A stretch of 28,226 nt of DNA from Nanosynbacter sp. (GCA_015257605.1 JABZJV010000005.1:1-28226); one strand, 5' to 3'. Shown: positions 16,438-23,289, counted from the stretch's first letter. Translations and numbers: made by a program. The notes: generated from the sequence alone by a model not told the origin.

Positions 16438-16460
16438 ATTATAACAACTTTCGTTATAAT
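16438..16460. promoter_or_regulatory. Palindromic divergent promoter between WbaP-type and Wzy-type genes
   Basis: ATTATAAC (16438-16445) and GTTATAAT (16453-16460) are perfect 8-base inverted arms separated by 7 bases. Each arm holds a TATAAT pointing outward: the left one (extended, TGTTATAAT) is 8 bases before the ATG at 16429 and the right one 7 bases before the ATG at 16468. Polymerase bound at one -10 would cover the other. Confidence 0.6.
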
Positions 16461-16467
16461 AGATAGC

Positions 16468-17802
16468 ATGAGCAATCTCAACACCGATAATTTGGAGCGT
16501 CGGCTAGCTTCGGTAACGCTGGTACCATTGGCTGCGATTATGCTAGGTTTGGCAATTCATACGCCGTTGACGGTTTTTGCGAGCACGCATTGGCCGCTGG
16601 TTGCGCTGTATGCCAAAGCATGGAAAGAAGTACTGTTAATGGTAGCTTTTGTTCTGGTGATTATCCTGGGTTGGCGGCGCCATGCTTGGCGATTTTGGCT
16701 GCGCGATAAGTTGCTATGGTTGATTGCTGGTTTTGCGCTGTGGCATTTAGTTTTAGTAGGAATATCGCTGGCTGCGGGTAATTCAGCGGCAACTGTGATT
16801 GCTGGCCTGGTAATTGATTTGCGCTGGGGTCTAATGGCGGCAACTATGTATGGTTTTATTTATCTATATCCGCGCTATCGGCAAATTTTGTTGAAATGTA
16901 TGCTGGCGGCAGCGGCGGTAATTATTGGGTTTGCTTGTTTGCAATTGGCTTTGCCGCGGGATTTCTTGACAATATTCGGTTACAGCCAGACAACGATCGT
17001 ACCGTATATGACGGTTGATTCAAATGAGGCTTATGTGCGCTTTGGCAGCACGCTGCGCGGGCCGAATCCGCTAGGAGCGTACGCGCTTGGCGGATTGGTG
17101 TTGGCGTCAGCATTTTTGGCGGCAAAATGGCGTGATAGTGCTAAGCTGCGCGTCTACGGCATTTTGGCGGCCGCTAGCTCTAGTATCGCTCTTTATATTA
17201 GTTATTCGCGGGCGGCGATTCTAGGAGCTCTAGCAGCGTTAGGCGGGCTTTTTGCTCATCAATATGGCTGGAAATTACCTAAAAAAGCTTGGATATCGAT
17301 TGCTGCGGGAGTTTTAGCTGTAGCTGCGGGCGGAGCTTATTTGCTGCGCGATACCAGCTTTATGCATAATGTGATTTTGCATGATAATCCTGCTACGGGT
17401 GCTGTTAGAACCTCAAATGATGACCACCTTTCGTCGCTGCGCGATGGCGTTATCAAGGCAGCGCAACAGCCGTTTGGCGCTGGTATTGGCAGTACTGGAT
17501 CGGCATCGTTATTGGGTGATTCAGGGGTGATTATCGAGAACCAATATTTATTCATCGTTCACGAAGCTGGTTGGCTGGGTTTAGTGATTTATTTGATGAT
17601 TGTGATTATCGTTTTGCGGCGGCTATGGCGGCGGCGGAACGATTGGTTGGCGCTTGGCATGTTTTTGTCTGGAATTGGCCTGAGTATCGCTAGTTTGTTC
17701 TTGCCAGTATTTGCTGATGATGTAACAGCACTAGTTTGGTGGGGCTTGTCGGCACTGATAGTGGCACGACCGTTTGACCGGGAGATAGTTGATTCGTTAT
17801 AG
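16468..17802 (+). CDS. O-antigen ligase/polymerase-like membrane protein (Wzy_C family)
   Basis: The 444-residue multi-pass protein has about 11-12 membrane segments. It carries Wzy_C features: RGPNPLGAYALG before a membrane pair, YSRAAILGALAAL, a large outer loop with R/D-rich HLSSLRDGVIKAAQQPFGAGIG, and a following ENQYLFIVHEAGWLGL. Such proteins polymerise repeat units (Wzy) or ligate glycan from undecaprenyl diphosphate to an acceptor (WaaL-like). The sequence does not tell which. The upstream in-frame ATG at 16363 lies within the opposite gene, so the ATG at 16468 next to the divergent promoter is preferred. Its 3' end carries the promoter of the next gene. Confidence 0.85.
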   Translation: MSNLNTDNLERRLASVTLVPLAAIMLGLAIHTPLTVFASTHWPLVALYAKAWKEVLLMVAFVLVIILGWRRHAWRFWLRDKLLWLIAGFALWHLVLVGISLAAGNSAATVIAGLVIDLRWGLMAATMYGFIYLYPRYRQILLKCMLAAAAVIIGFACLQLALPRDFLTIFGYSQTTIVPYMTVDSNEAYVRFGSTLRGPNPLGAYALGGLVLASAFLAAKWRDSAKLRVYGILAAASSSIALYISYSRAAILGALAALGGLFAHQYGWKLPKKAWISIAAGVLAVAAGGAYLLRDTSFMHNVILHDNPATGAVRTSNDDHLSSLRDGVIKAAQQPFGAGIGSTGSASLLGDSGVIIENQYLFIVHEAGWLGLVIYLMIVIIVLRRLWRRRNDWLALGMFLSGIGLSIASLFLPVFADDVTALVWWGLSALIVARPFDREIVDSL

Positions 17803-17803
17803 T
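17774..17803 (+). promoter_or_regulatory. Promoter of the LexA-like gene, leaderless
   Basis: A -35 TTGACC (17774-17779, 5 of 6), 18-base spacer and -10 TATAGT (17798-17803, 5 of 6) lie within the end of the polymerase gene. Six bases then lead to the ATG at 17810, so the transcript should begin at the start codon. Confidence 0.58.
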
Positions 17804-17809
17804 GAAGGT

Positions 17810-18235
17810 ATGGCAGCGCAAGCTCAATCGGCGGCAATTAATCCGACTAAGAAGCAGTACGAGCTTTTACTATTTATTGATAACTTTATAAAAGATAACG
17901 GCTACGGGCCGAGCTATCGCGAGATAATGCGGGCGCTTAATTACAAAAGCGTTTCGACAGTGGCAGTACATATTGATAATTTGATCTCCCGCGGCCACTT
18001 GCGTAAGCGTGACAATTCAGCGCGGTCGCTAGAGGTGATCGACGTGGTTGCGGCGCCAAAAACCACGCCAGAAGTTTTGGATTCGACAGACGCGATAACT
18101 GAACGCTGTATTCGCGCTAAAATAGCCGATTTGCAGAAGCAGGATGATAATAAGGCACGCCAGGATATTCAAACGCTGCAATCGGCATTACAGATTCTTG
18201 GTTATGAGGAGCCGCGTGAGACGGATAGCGCGTAA
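17810..18235 (+). CDS. LexA-type DNA-binding protein without the S24 peptidase domain
   Basis: The 141-residue protein begins with a LexA N-terminal winged helix-turn-helix (about residues 9-75: PTKKQYELLLFIDNFI, GYGPSYREIMRALNYKS, then a helix and wing ending KRDNSARSLEVID). Full LexA adds a serine/lysine peptidase for RecA-induced self-cleavage. Here only about 65 charged, helical residues follow, and no such domain is present. It therefore cannot be inactivated by autoproteolysis; it may be a constitutive or ligand-controlled repressor. A TTG at 17789 would add seven residues, but the promoter places the transcript start at the ATG at 17810. The serine hydrolase gene overlaps its end. Confidence 0.8.
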   Translation: MAAQAQSAAINPTKKQYELLLFIDNFIKDNGYGPSYREIMRALNYKSVSTVAVHIDNLISRGHLRKRDNSARSLEVIDVVAAPKTTPEVLDSTDAITERCIRAKIADLQKQDDNKARQDIQTLQSALQILGYEEPRETDSA

Positions 18236-20069
18236 ACCATCGTACCGCCGGCGTTATACTGGTACTAAAGCGGCGGTCCATGCCGCTAAATCTACTAAAT
18301 CTAGCGCTTGGCGATTGAAATCGCGGCGTCTAGTTTATGGCGTATATCGGCAGGTCAATTACCAAGCTGCTTCATTGCAGATAAAATTACAACGTTTGTT
18401 ACGCCATAAGCATTTCCGTAAATATGCAGTTGGTGCGGCAGCAAGTTTGACCTTTCTTCTAGTAATTGTACAGTTGGCTTATCCAAGCGATAAGACCTTG
18501 CCGTTTGCGCACGTTGACGGATTAGCAATCGGCAGTATGGCTAAAGATGCGGCGGCTAAAAAAGCTAATCAAGCGTATAGCGACCATACTCTTAATATCA
18601 CGATGAATAATTCAGACAAGCCAGCAGTTAGCATTAAACTGCGCGATATTGCTGTCTCGGTTGATAATTCGCAGCGAATCAAGCGGTATGATTATCCTTG
18701 GTATGTGCGATTGGTGCCAACTTCATTGTTTTGGTATGGTTTGAATTATGGTTCGCCGCCAGCCCCTAAATTTGCCAACCAAACGGATGTAGCTGTTAAC
18801 GAAAAAATAGTTGCTCGCTGCCAAGTTAGTCCGACCAATGCTACGCTTACAGCCAAAGGGACACAGCTTGAGCTGCAGAAGTCCAGACTTGGCGGTAAAT
18901 GCGATAAGGCTAAAATCAAGCAATCTGTTCGCGATATCAAACCAAAATTACATCAGCCTACAACTATTAATGTCAATAAAATAGATATCAAACCAGCGGT
19001 GAGCGATGAAAAAGCTAAGCAATTGGCGCGAAAGCTAACCAAACATCTAGCGGGAGGTATTCAAATTAAAGCTAGAGACAAAACTATCGCGGTCGATGCG
19101 CAGACGGTCTACGCTTGGCTTGACTTTACCGCTAAAGATAAAGAATTGGTGGCTACGCTGAATGCTGAACGTACTGGCAAATGGCTGAATGATACGGTAG
19201 CGAAAATTGTTACTGTGGCGCCTGGGGTGTCGAAAATTACTACGCATGACTTCACTATTGTTAGCAAGCAGACAGGTAGTTCAGGGCAAGCACTCGATGT
19301 GGCGGTAATGCTGCAGAAATTACAAAGTACAATCGACGGCGGTAGTTTGCAGCTTGATGCTGTTACCAAGGCTGTGCCGCCGCGCGAGGAATATACGCGG
19401 ACATATAGCTCGAGCGATGCTGGCTTGTCGGCTTTGATGGAAAATTTCGCCAAAGACCATCCGGGAACTTACGGCGTGTCGATGATAGAGCTTGACGGCA
19501 AAAAGCGCCGCGCCGAATACAATGGCGATAAGCAATTTGTAACAGCTAGCACCTACAAATTGCTAGTAGCCTATAGTTTGCTAAAACGTATCGATAGCGG
19601 CGCTCGCAGTTGGGATAGTGATCAAGCATGTTTTAATAAAATGATTAGTTTGAGCGATAATGCTTGCGCGGAAAGTTTCTTGAACGCAATTGGAGTTAGT
19701 ACTTTGACTAGCGAAGCTAATGCCATTGGCCTTAAGAACTCGACATTTATGAAAGGCGGCGGACCGTATACGACAGCAAATGATCAAGCCCTGCTGCTAG
19801 GTATGATCGCAACCGGCCAAAACTTTTCGAGCGCCAATCAGCAGCGCTTGCTAGAAGCTATGAAGAAAAACGTGTTTCGTAAAGGTATTCCAGCAGGTGT
19901 ATCGGGGACGGTTGCCGATAAGGTTGGCTTTATGAATGGATTATTGCATGACTCGGCGATTGTTTATGGTTCGCACGGTACGTACGTACTGTCAATTATG
20001 ACCGATGGCGCCAGTTGGGAAGCAATCGCCGATTTAGCAAAACAGCTTGATGCGCTGCGGGCGCAGTAG
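18216..20069 (+). CDS. Membrane-anchored serine hydrolase, class A beta-lactamase fold
   Basis: With the GTG start at 18216 (AGGAG four bases upstream) the product has 617 residues; an ATG at 18204 without ribosome site is the alternative. Residues 1-69 are very basic and cytosolic, about 72-89 form one membrane segment, and the rest is outside. Residues about 95-395 look like two repeats of a peptidoglycan-binding-type (PG_binding_4-like) domain. The C-terminal domain has the class A motifs STYK (445-448, nucleophile S445), SDN (480-482) and KVG (569-571) in place of KTG. I see no clear omega-loop glutamate. It may be a DD-peptidase, a cell-wall hydrolase or a penicillin-binding enzyme rather than a true beta-lactamase. 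Confidence 0.82.
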   Translation: MRRIARKPSYRRRYTGTKAAVHAAKSTKSSAWRLKSRRLVYGVYRQVNYQAASLQIKLQRLLRHKHFRKYAVGAAASLTFLLVIVQLAYPSDKTLPFAHVDGLAIGSMAKDAAAKKANQAYSDHTLNITMNNSDKPAVSIKLRDIAVSVDNSQRIKRYDYPWYVRLVPTSLFWYGLNYGSPPAPKFANQTDVAVNEKIVARCQVSPTNATLTAKGTQLELQKSRLGGKCDKAKIKQSVRDIKPKLHQPTTINVNKIDIKPAVSDEKAKQLARKLTKHLAGGIQIKARDKTIAVDAQTVYAWLDFTAKDKELVATLNAERTGKWLNDTVAKIVTVAPGVSKITTHDFTIVSKQTGSSGQALDVAVMLQKLQSTIDGGSLQLDAVTKAVPPREEYTRTYSSSDAGLSALMENFAKDHPGTYGVSMIELDGKKRRAEYNGDKQFVTASTYKLLVAYSLLKRIDSGARSWDSDQACFNKMISLSDNACAESFLNAIGVSTLTSEANAIGLKNSTFMKGGGPYTTANDQALLLGMIATGQNFSSANQQRLLEAMKKNVFRKGIPAGVSGTVADKVGFMNGLLHDSAIVYGSHGTYVLSIMTDGASWEAIADLAKQLDALRAQ

Positions 20070-20084
20070 ACTTTACACCTTTTG

Positions 20085-20090
20085 TATAAT
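20085..20090 (+). promoter_or_regulatory. Likely -10 element for tRNA-Asn
   Basis: A perfect TATAAT lies 40 bases before the tRNA, predicting a leader of about 34 bases. No convincing -35 is visible, so read-through from the upstream gene is also possible. Confidence 0.4.
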
Positions 20091-20130
20091 AAGTTACAAT
20101 ATTGGTATCTGCGGCGATAGCAGAATGTAT

Positions 20131-20205
20131 TCCGGCATAGCTCAGTGGTAGAGCGGATGGCTGTTAACCATTAGGTCGCTGGTTCGAGCCCAGCTGCCGG
20201 AGCCA
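20131..20205 (+). tRNA. tRNA-Asn (anticodon GTT)
   Basis: The acceptor arms TCCGGCA and TGCCGGA pair fully. The D-arm reads GCTCAGTGGTAGAGC, the anticodon stem GATGG/CCATT (one G-T pair) holds the loop CTGTTAA with anticodon GTT, and the T-arm reads GCTGG-TTCGAGC-CCAGC. The discriminator is G at 20202 and CCA at 20203-20205 is encoded. All arms are normal. Confidence 0.97.
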
Positions 20206-20241
20206 AATTGATAGATGAATTGCCTGGTACACCGGGCAAAC

Positions 20242-20271
20242 GGCCTCGACAGGTTAAGTCAAGGCCTTTTT
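20242..20271 (+). terminator. Rho-independent terminator after tRNA-Asn
   Basis: GGCCTCGAC (20242-20250) pairs with GTCAAGGCC (20258-20266) with one C-A mismatch and a 7-base loop, followed by five T. A smaller hairpin, GCCTGG-TACA-CCGGGC at 20222-20237, lies between the tRNA and this terminator. Confidence 0.8.
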
Positions 20272-20353
20272 AAATAGATTTTATAAATAGTTTACTATTG
20301 CAGCAAACATTAGGGTAAGCGTGTAATTTTCGTTGTATTTTATACGATAATAC

Positions 20354-20382
20354 TTGAAAAAATTGTTAAGTAATGCTAGCAT
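20354..20382 (+). promoter_or_regulatory. Promoter of the sortase-anchored surface protein
   Basis: A -35 TTGAAA (20354-20359), 17-base spacer and extended -10 TGC-TAGCAT predict a start near 20389 and a leader of about 43 bases with AGGAG at 20419-20423. This is one of the few genes here with a normal leader. The rest of 20272-20432 is AT-rich with no gene that I can see. Confidence 0.42.
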
Positions 20383-20432
20383 GAAAGCGTAAACTAAATT
20401 AAAAACACAAATGTGTACAGGAGAAAAACAAT

Positions 20433-22013
20433 ATGGGTGTTCCCTATGTCAAATTGGCTAGTGCTGTGTCAGTGGCAGCTGTTGTTGGCGCAGTGGTATT
20501 TAACGCGCCAGCCAATGCTGCGCCGACTGCATTCACGTGGACGGGCGCTGCTGGCGACCACAAAATGTCAACTGCTGGCAACTGGAAAGACGGCCAAGTA
20601 CCAACAGAGGGCGCTAAGCTGGTATTTACATGTGCCAACGGAGCTAGCGAGAAGATTCAGAATGATTTGAACGTTGCTTTGTCGGGTCTATCTGTTTCGA
20701 AGATGAACAATGCTGATGCTAGTCCGACATGCGCTAGCTATACGATTGATACGCTGAAATTTACACCGGATGCTGAGTTCAGTGGTGATAAGACTAGCGT
20801 GGATGACAAGGTTGAGATTCCTTATATATATGTTACTGGTGCTGTTACTGGCTTGTCAAACTTGAAATCTAACGGATTCGACGGAAAATTTAAGAACGAA
20901 ACAAGCATTAATCGCTTTGAAGTTGCTAATAGCGGATGCAATTCTATAAGCAATTCTGTAAAAGCTTCAGAGAAAATTGTTGGCGAAAACGCTAGCGTAC
21001 CGCTAGAAGGTGCTAATAACATTACAGTTAAAAGTAGTGGCGAGCTAGGAGTTAAATATGCTGATAACGAAACAAGCGCCAGCAAAATTACTTTTGAAAA
21101 CGGCGCGATGATTTCCCATGGAATAAGTTGTTTGGGCTCTGGCGGCGGTTCTTCAAACGTGACAACAGTTCTATCTGGCGACATTGTACTCAATGGCAAT
21201 GTTGAATATAAATTACTTTCGAACGTGACAGTGAAGATTACTGGCAAGCTCAGTGGCCCTGGTAAACTGGTTGCTCATAAAGATAACAAGGGTACTCTGC
21301 TAGTTGAATCTTCGGACAACACCAGCGGTACGCCGAATGGACAGCACGGTAATGCCCACGAAGCTAAGCTGATAAAATTGGACGGCGACAAACCTAATGA
21401 GTCGGTAAGCGTTAGAAAGGGCGAAACAGTCTTGCTAAACGGCAGCCGCTCTGATGTTTATGTCGATGAGGGCGGTGTATTTGGCGGTAATGCTACGGTA
21501 AAGAGTCTTAATGTGGCAGGTGTCGTTGCTCCAGGTAATTCGCCAGGCAAGATTACTGTACTGAATGACTTCTATATGAACGGTACTGGCGTATACAAGG
21601 CAGAAATTCTAGATAAAGATCATTATGATCAGATTGTTGCGCAGAGCGTCCAGCTTAGCAACGGTGGTAGTTCTCCGAAATTAGAGCTGGTATATCTGCC
21701 TGGCGGTACCATCAAGAAGGGTGATACCTTTACGATTATCAACAATAACGGTAGCGCTCCGGTTCAAGGGACATTCAATGGTTTGCCCGAAGGTGCAGAG
21801 TTCGCTGTGGATGGCGCAACCTTCAAGATTAGCTATGTTGGCGGCGATGGCAATGACGTTGTGCTAACGGCGCAGAATGATTCGACAGGTCCGAAGGCTC
21901 CAAATACGGGCGGCGAAAATGTAGCAGTTAATTTGGCTGGAACTATCGTTGGTGTGGCTTCGGCAGCAATCCTGCTATTCATGGCAAAACGAAAGAGTTT
22001 TGGCAAGAAATAA
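20433..22013 (+). CDS. Secreted surface protein with autotransporter-like repeats and APNTG sorting signal
   Basis: The 526-residue protein starts with a signal peptide (hydrophobic residues 8-23, likely cleavage after the ANA/ANAA at 27-30). The mature N-terminus shows the W.G..GDH.MSTAGNW pattern common in autotransporter passenger proteins. Residues about 185-480 are Gly/Asn/Val-rich beta-strand repeats, including GVVAPGNSPGKITVLNDF (363-380) and GLPEGAEFAVDGATFKISY followed by GGDGNDVVLT. Both are typical of passenger-associated beta-helix repeats. The end is a sortase signal: APNTG (489-493), a hydrophobic stretch (about 499-517) and the basic tail KRKSFGKK. No outer-membrane barrel is present. 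Cysteines C67, C100, C169 and C233 could form disulfides. It is probably a wall-anchored adhesin; the sortase gene follows 88 bases later. Confidence 0.85.
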   Translation: MGVPYVKLASAVSVAAVVGAVVFNAPANAAPTAFTWTGAAGDHKMSTAGNWKDGQVPTEGAKLVFTCANGASEKIQNDLNVALSGLSVSKMNNADASPTCASYTIDTLKFTPDAEFSGDKTSVDDKVEIPYIYVTGAVTGLSNLKSNGFDGKFKNETSINRFEVANSGCNSISNSVKASEKIVGENASVPLEGANNITVKSSGELGVKYADNETSASKITFENGAMISHGISCLGSGGGSSNVTTVLSGDIVLNGNVEYKLLSNVTVKITGKLSGPGKLVAHKDNKGTLLVESSDNTSGTPNGQHGNAHEAKLIKLDGDKPNESVSVRKGETVLLNGSRSDVYVDEGGVFGGNATVKSLNVAGVVAPGNSPGKITVLNDFYMNGTGVYKAEILDKDHYDQIVAQSVQLSNGGSSPKLELVYLPGGTIKKGDTFTIINNNGSAPVQGTFNGLPEGAEFAVDGATFKISYVGGDGNDVVLTAQNDSTGPKAPNTGGENVAVNLAGTIVGVASAAILLFMAKRKSFGKK

Positions 22014-22042
22014 CCAAGACTTATAACGATTAAGATTGGAGG

Positions 22043-22080
22043 CAGGCACGCCGTAAGCGGTTTGACGCGAGGCGTGCCTG
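22043..22080 (+). terminator. Hairpin after the surface protein gene, overlapping the sortase promoter
   Basis: CAGGCACGCC (22043-22052) and GGCGTGCCTG (22071-22080) form a perfect 10-base stem around an 18-base loop, which itself can pair GCG/CGC. The trailing bases (TTAGC) are a poor U-tract, so termination may be weak or the stem may mainly protect the mRNA 3' end. The loop contains the -35 of the sortase gene. Confidence 0.55.
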
Positions 22081-22091
22081 TTAGCTATAAT
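22062..22091 (+). promoter_or_regulatory. Promoter of the sortase gene, nearly leaderless
   Basis: A -35 TTGACG (22062-22067, 5 of 6), 18-base spacer and perfect -10 TATAAT (22086-22091) predict a start near 22098, about 4 bases before the ATG at 22102. The earlier ATG at 22090 overlaps the -10 and would not be transcribed from here. Confidence 0.6.
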
Positions 22092-22101
22092 GAAGCAAGC
22101 A

Positions 22102-23106
22102 ATGACGCAAAGAGAACGAGTTGCTCGTAGTCTGGAGGTACTGCCAAAAGCACGAGGCCGGGTAGTCGTACCGCGGCGCAGATTGGCGAATGATGTTGTA
22201 GCGGGCGCTGCTAGCCAGCCGAGTATGAAGCGAATTATGGATATCGCAGTGCAGCCTGTCTCGCCAAGTCCAAAAGAGCAGTCTCTCCAAAACAAAAAAC
22301 CTAGAGATTATACGAGAATTAATAGAAAGCTGGCTCGGACAGCTCGCTTGCTTATTATTTATGAAAAACTAACAGCTGCTAGCCAGATGGGCGGCGAAAA
22401 ACGCTCCACCAAGCGGCGCTTAAAAGAAATCATGAGCGGTAATTTTCGCAAGAAATTATCTGGTGTTGCGGCGTCGATTCTCTTGCTGGTTTCGGTATAT
22501 TCACTGGTTGACTCTTGGCTGTTAAATAATCGGATAAAAGATACTGTAAATACAGCGACGGTGGCTGCACGCAGCGATAGCCCAAATGATCGACGGAGCA
22601 ATGAAGGTAAAGACGAAACAAAAGTTTCTGGCGACGCCATCGCTAAATACAAGGTAGCTGCAGATTTACCGAGAGTGATTACTATTGAGAAGCTAGGGGT
22701 TAAAGCTCGAGTATTGCCGATGAGCGTTAATACTGACGGCTCAATGCAATCGCCTGTCAATATTTTTGATACAGGATGGTATACTGGCAGTGTCAAGCCG
22801 GGGCAGCCGGGAGCATCTATTATTATTGGCCACGCATCTGGTATGACTTTGGGGGGAATTTTTAATAAGCTAGAGTCGCTAAATGTTGGCGATACAGTCA
22901 GTGTTGAACGCGGTAACGGCCAAATGTTGCGCTACCAGGTGGTCAAAAAACAAATAATTAAGCTATCTGATGTTGATATGAATAGTTTTATGCGTCCAGC
23001 TGATGGTGTGTCTGAAGGCTTGAATCTGATGACTTGCGCTGGGGAGTGGATAAAAAACTCGCAAACTCGCGATCACCGGGCGATGATATTTACCAAGCGA
23101 ATATGA
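22102..23106 (+). CDS. Sortase with a long basic cytosolic tail (class E/F-like)
   Basis: With the ATG at 22102 the product has 334 residues. Residues 1-118 are strongly basic and cytosolic, about 121-141 form one membrane segment, and the sortase domain spans about 185-334. Catalytic residues are visible: H244 in IIIGHAS, C312 in NLMTCAGEW and R326 in DHRAMIF. Sortases cut the sorting signal of secreted proteins and join them to the cell wall. The domain resembles the short class E/F sortases of high-GC Gram-positives. The preceding gene with its APNTG signal is the obvious substrate. The N-terminal tail is far longer than usual for sortases and its function is unknown. Confidence 0.88.
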   Translation: MTQRERVARSLEVLPKARGRVVVPRRRLANDVVAGAASQPSMKRIMDIAVQPVSPSPKEQSLQNKKPRDYTRINRKLARTARLLIIYEKLTAASQMGGEKRSTKRRLKEIMSGNFRKKLSGVAASILLLVSVYSLVDSWLLNNRIKDTVNTATVAARSDSPNDRRSNEGKDETKVSGDAIAKYKVAADLPRVITIEKLGVKARVLPMSVNTDGSMQSPVNIFDTGWYTGSVKPGQPGASIIIGHASGMTLGGIFNKLESLNVGDTVSVERGNGQMLRYQVVKKQIIKLSDVDMNSFMRPADGVSEGLNLMTCAGEWIKNSQTRDHRAMIFTKRI

Positions 23107-23115
23107 TTAAACTAG

Positions 23116-23143
23116 TTGACTGTGCAAATGTAAATAATACAAT
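23116..23143 (+). promoter_or_regulatory. Possible upstream nrdD promoter
   Basis: TTGACT (23116-23121), a 16-base spacer and TACAAT (23138-23143, 5 of 6) predict a start near 23150, upstream of both NrdR-like boxes. Confidence 0.4.
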
Positions 23144-23152
23144 GTAAAAACC

Positions 23153-23182
23153 TTGACTAGCACTATATATTGGGTGTAAATT
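23153..23182 (+). promoter_or_regulatory. Possible nrdD promoter overlapping NrdR box 1
   Basis: TTGACT (23153-23158), an 18-base spacer and TAAATT (23177-23182, weak) would place NrdR box 1 in the spacer and box 2 just past the start. That geometry suits repression. Confidence 0.4.
23160..23175 (+). promoter_or_regulatory. NrdR box 1
   Basis: GCACTATATATTGGGT matches 14 of 16 positions of the NrdR operator ACACTATATATTGTGT. NrdR represses ribonucleotide reductase genes when dATP/ATP levels are high. It lies upstream of nrdD, as expected. Confidence 0.72.
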
Positions 23183-23191
23183 TGTATGTAA

Positions 23192-23207
23192 GCACTACAT
23201 ATGGTGT
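23192..23207 (+). promoter_or_regulatory. NrdR box 2
   Basis: GCACTACATATGGTGT matches 13 of 16 positions of the same operator. It starts 32 bases after box 1, three helical turns, which is the usual arrangement of paired NrdR boxes. Confidence 0.7.
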
Positions 23208-23236
23208 TTTCGTAAAACAAATACACGATTAAGTGT

Positions 23237-23266
23237 CGCTCCGCAGGGGTAGATCCGGAGCGTTTT
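23237..23266 (+). terminator. Terminator-like hairpin in the nrdD leader
   Basis: CGCTCCG (23237-23243) pairs with CGGAGCG (23256-23262) around a 12-base loop, followed by TTTT. It sits between the NrdR boxes and the nrdD ribosome site (AGGAGGG at 23279-23285), so it lies in the leader of the nrdD mRNA. It may also end sortase transcripts. Confidence 0.5.
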
Positions 23267-23289
23267 AATGATGCATTCAGGAGGGTAAT

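Noticed and set aside
16363..16467. N-terminal extension of the polymerase/ligase
   Set aside because: It would run inside the opposite gene and across the divergent promoter; the ATG at 16468 fits better.
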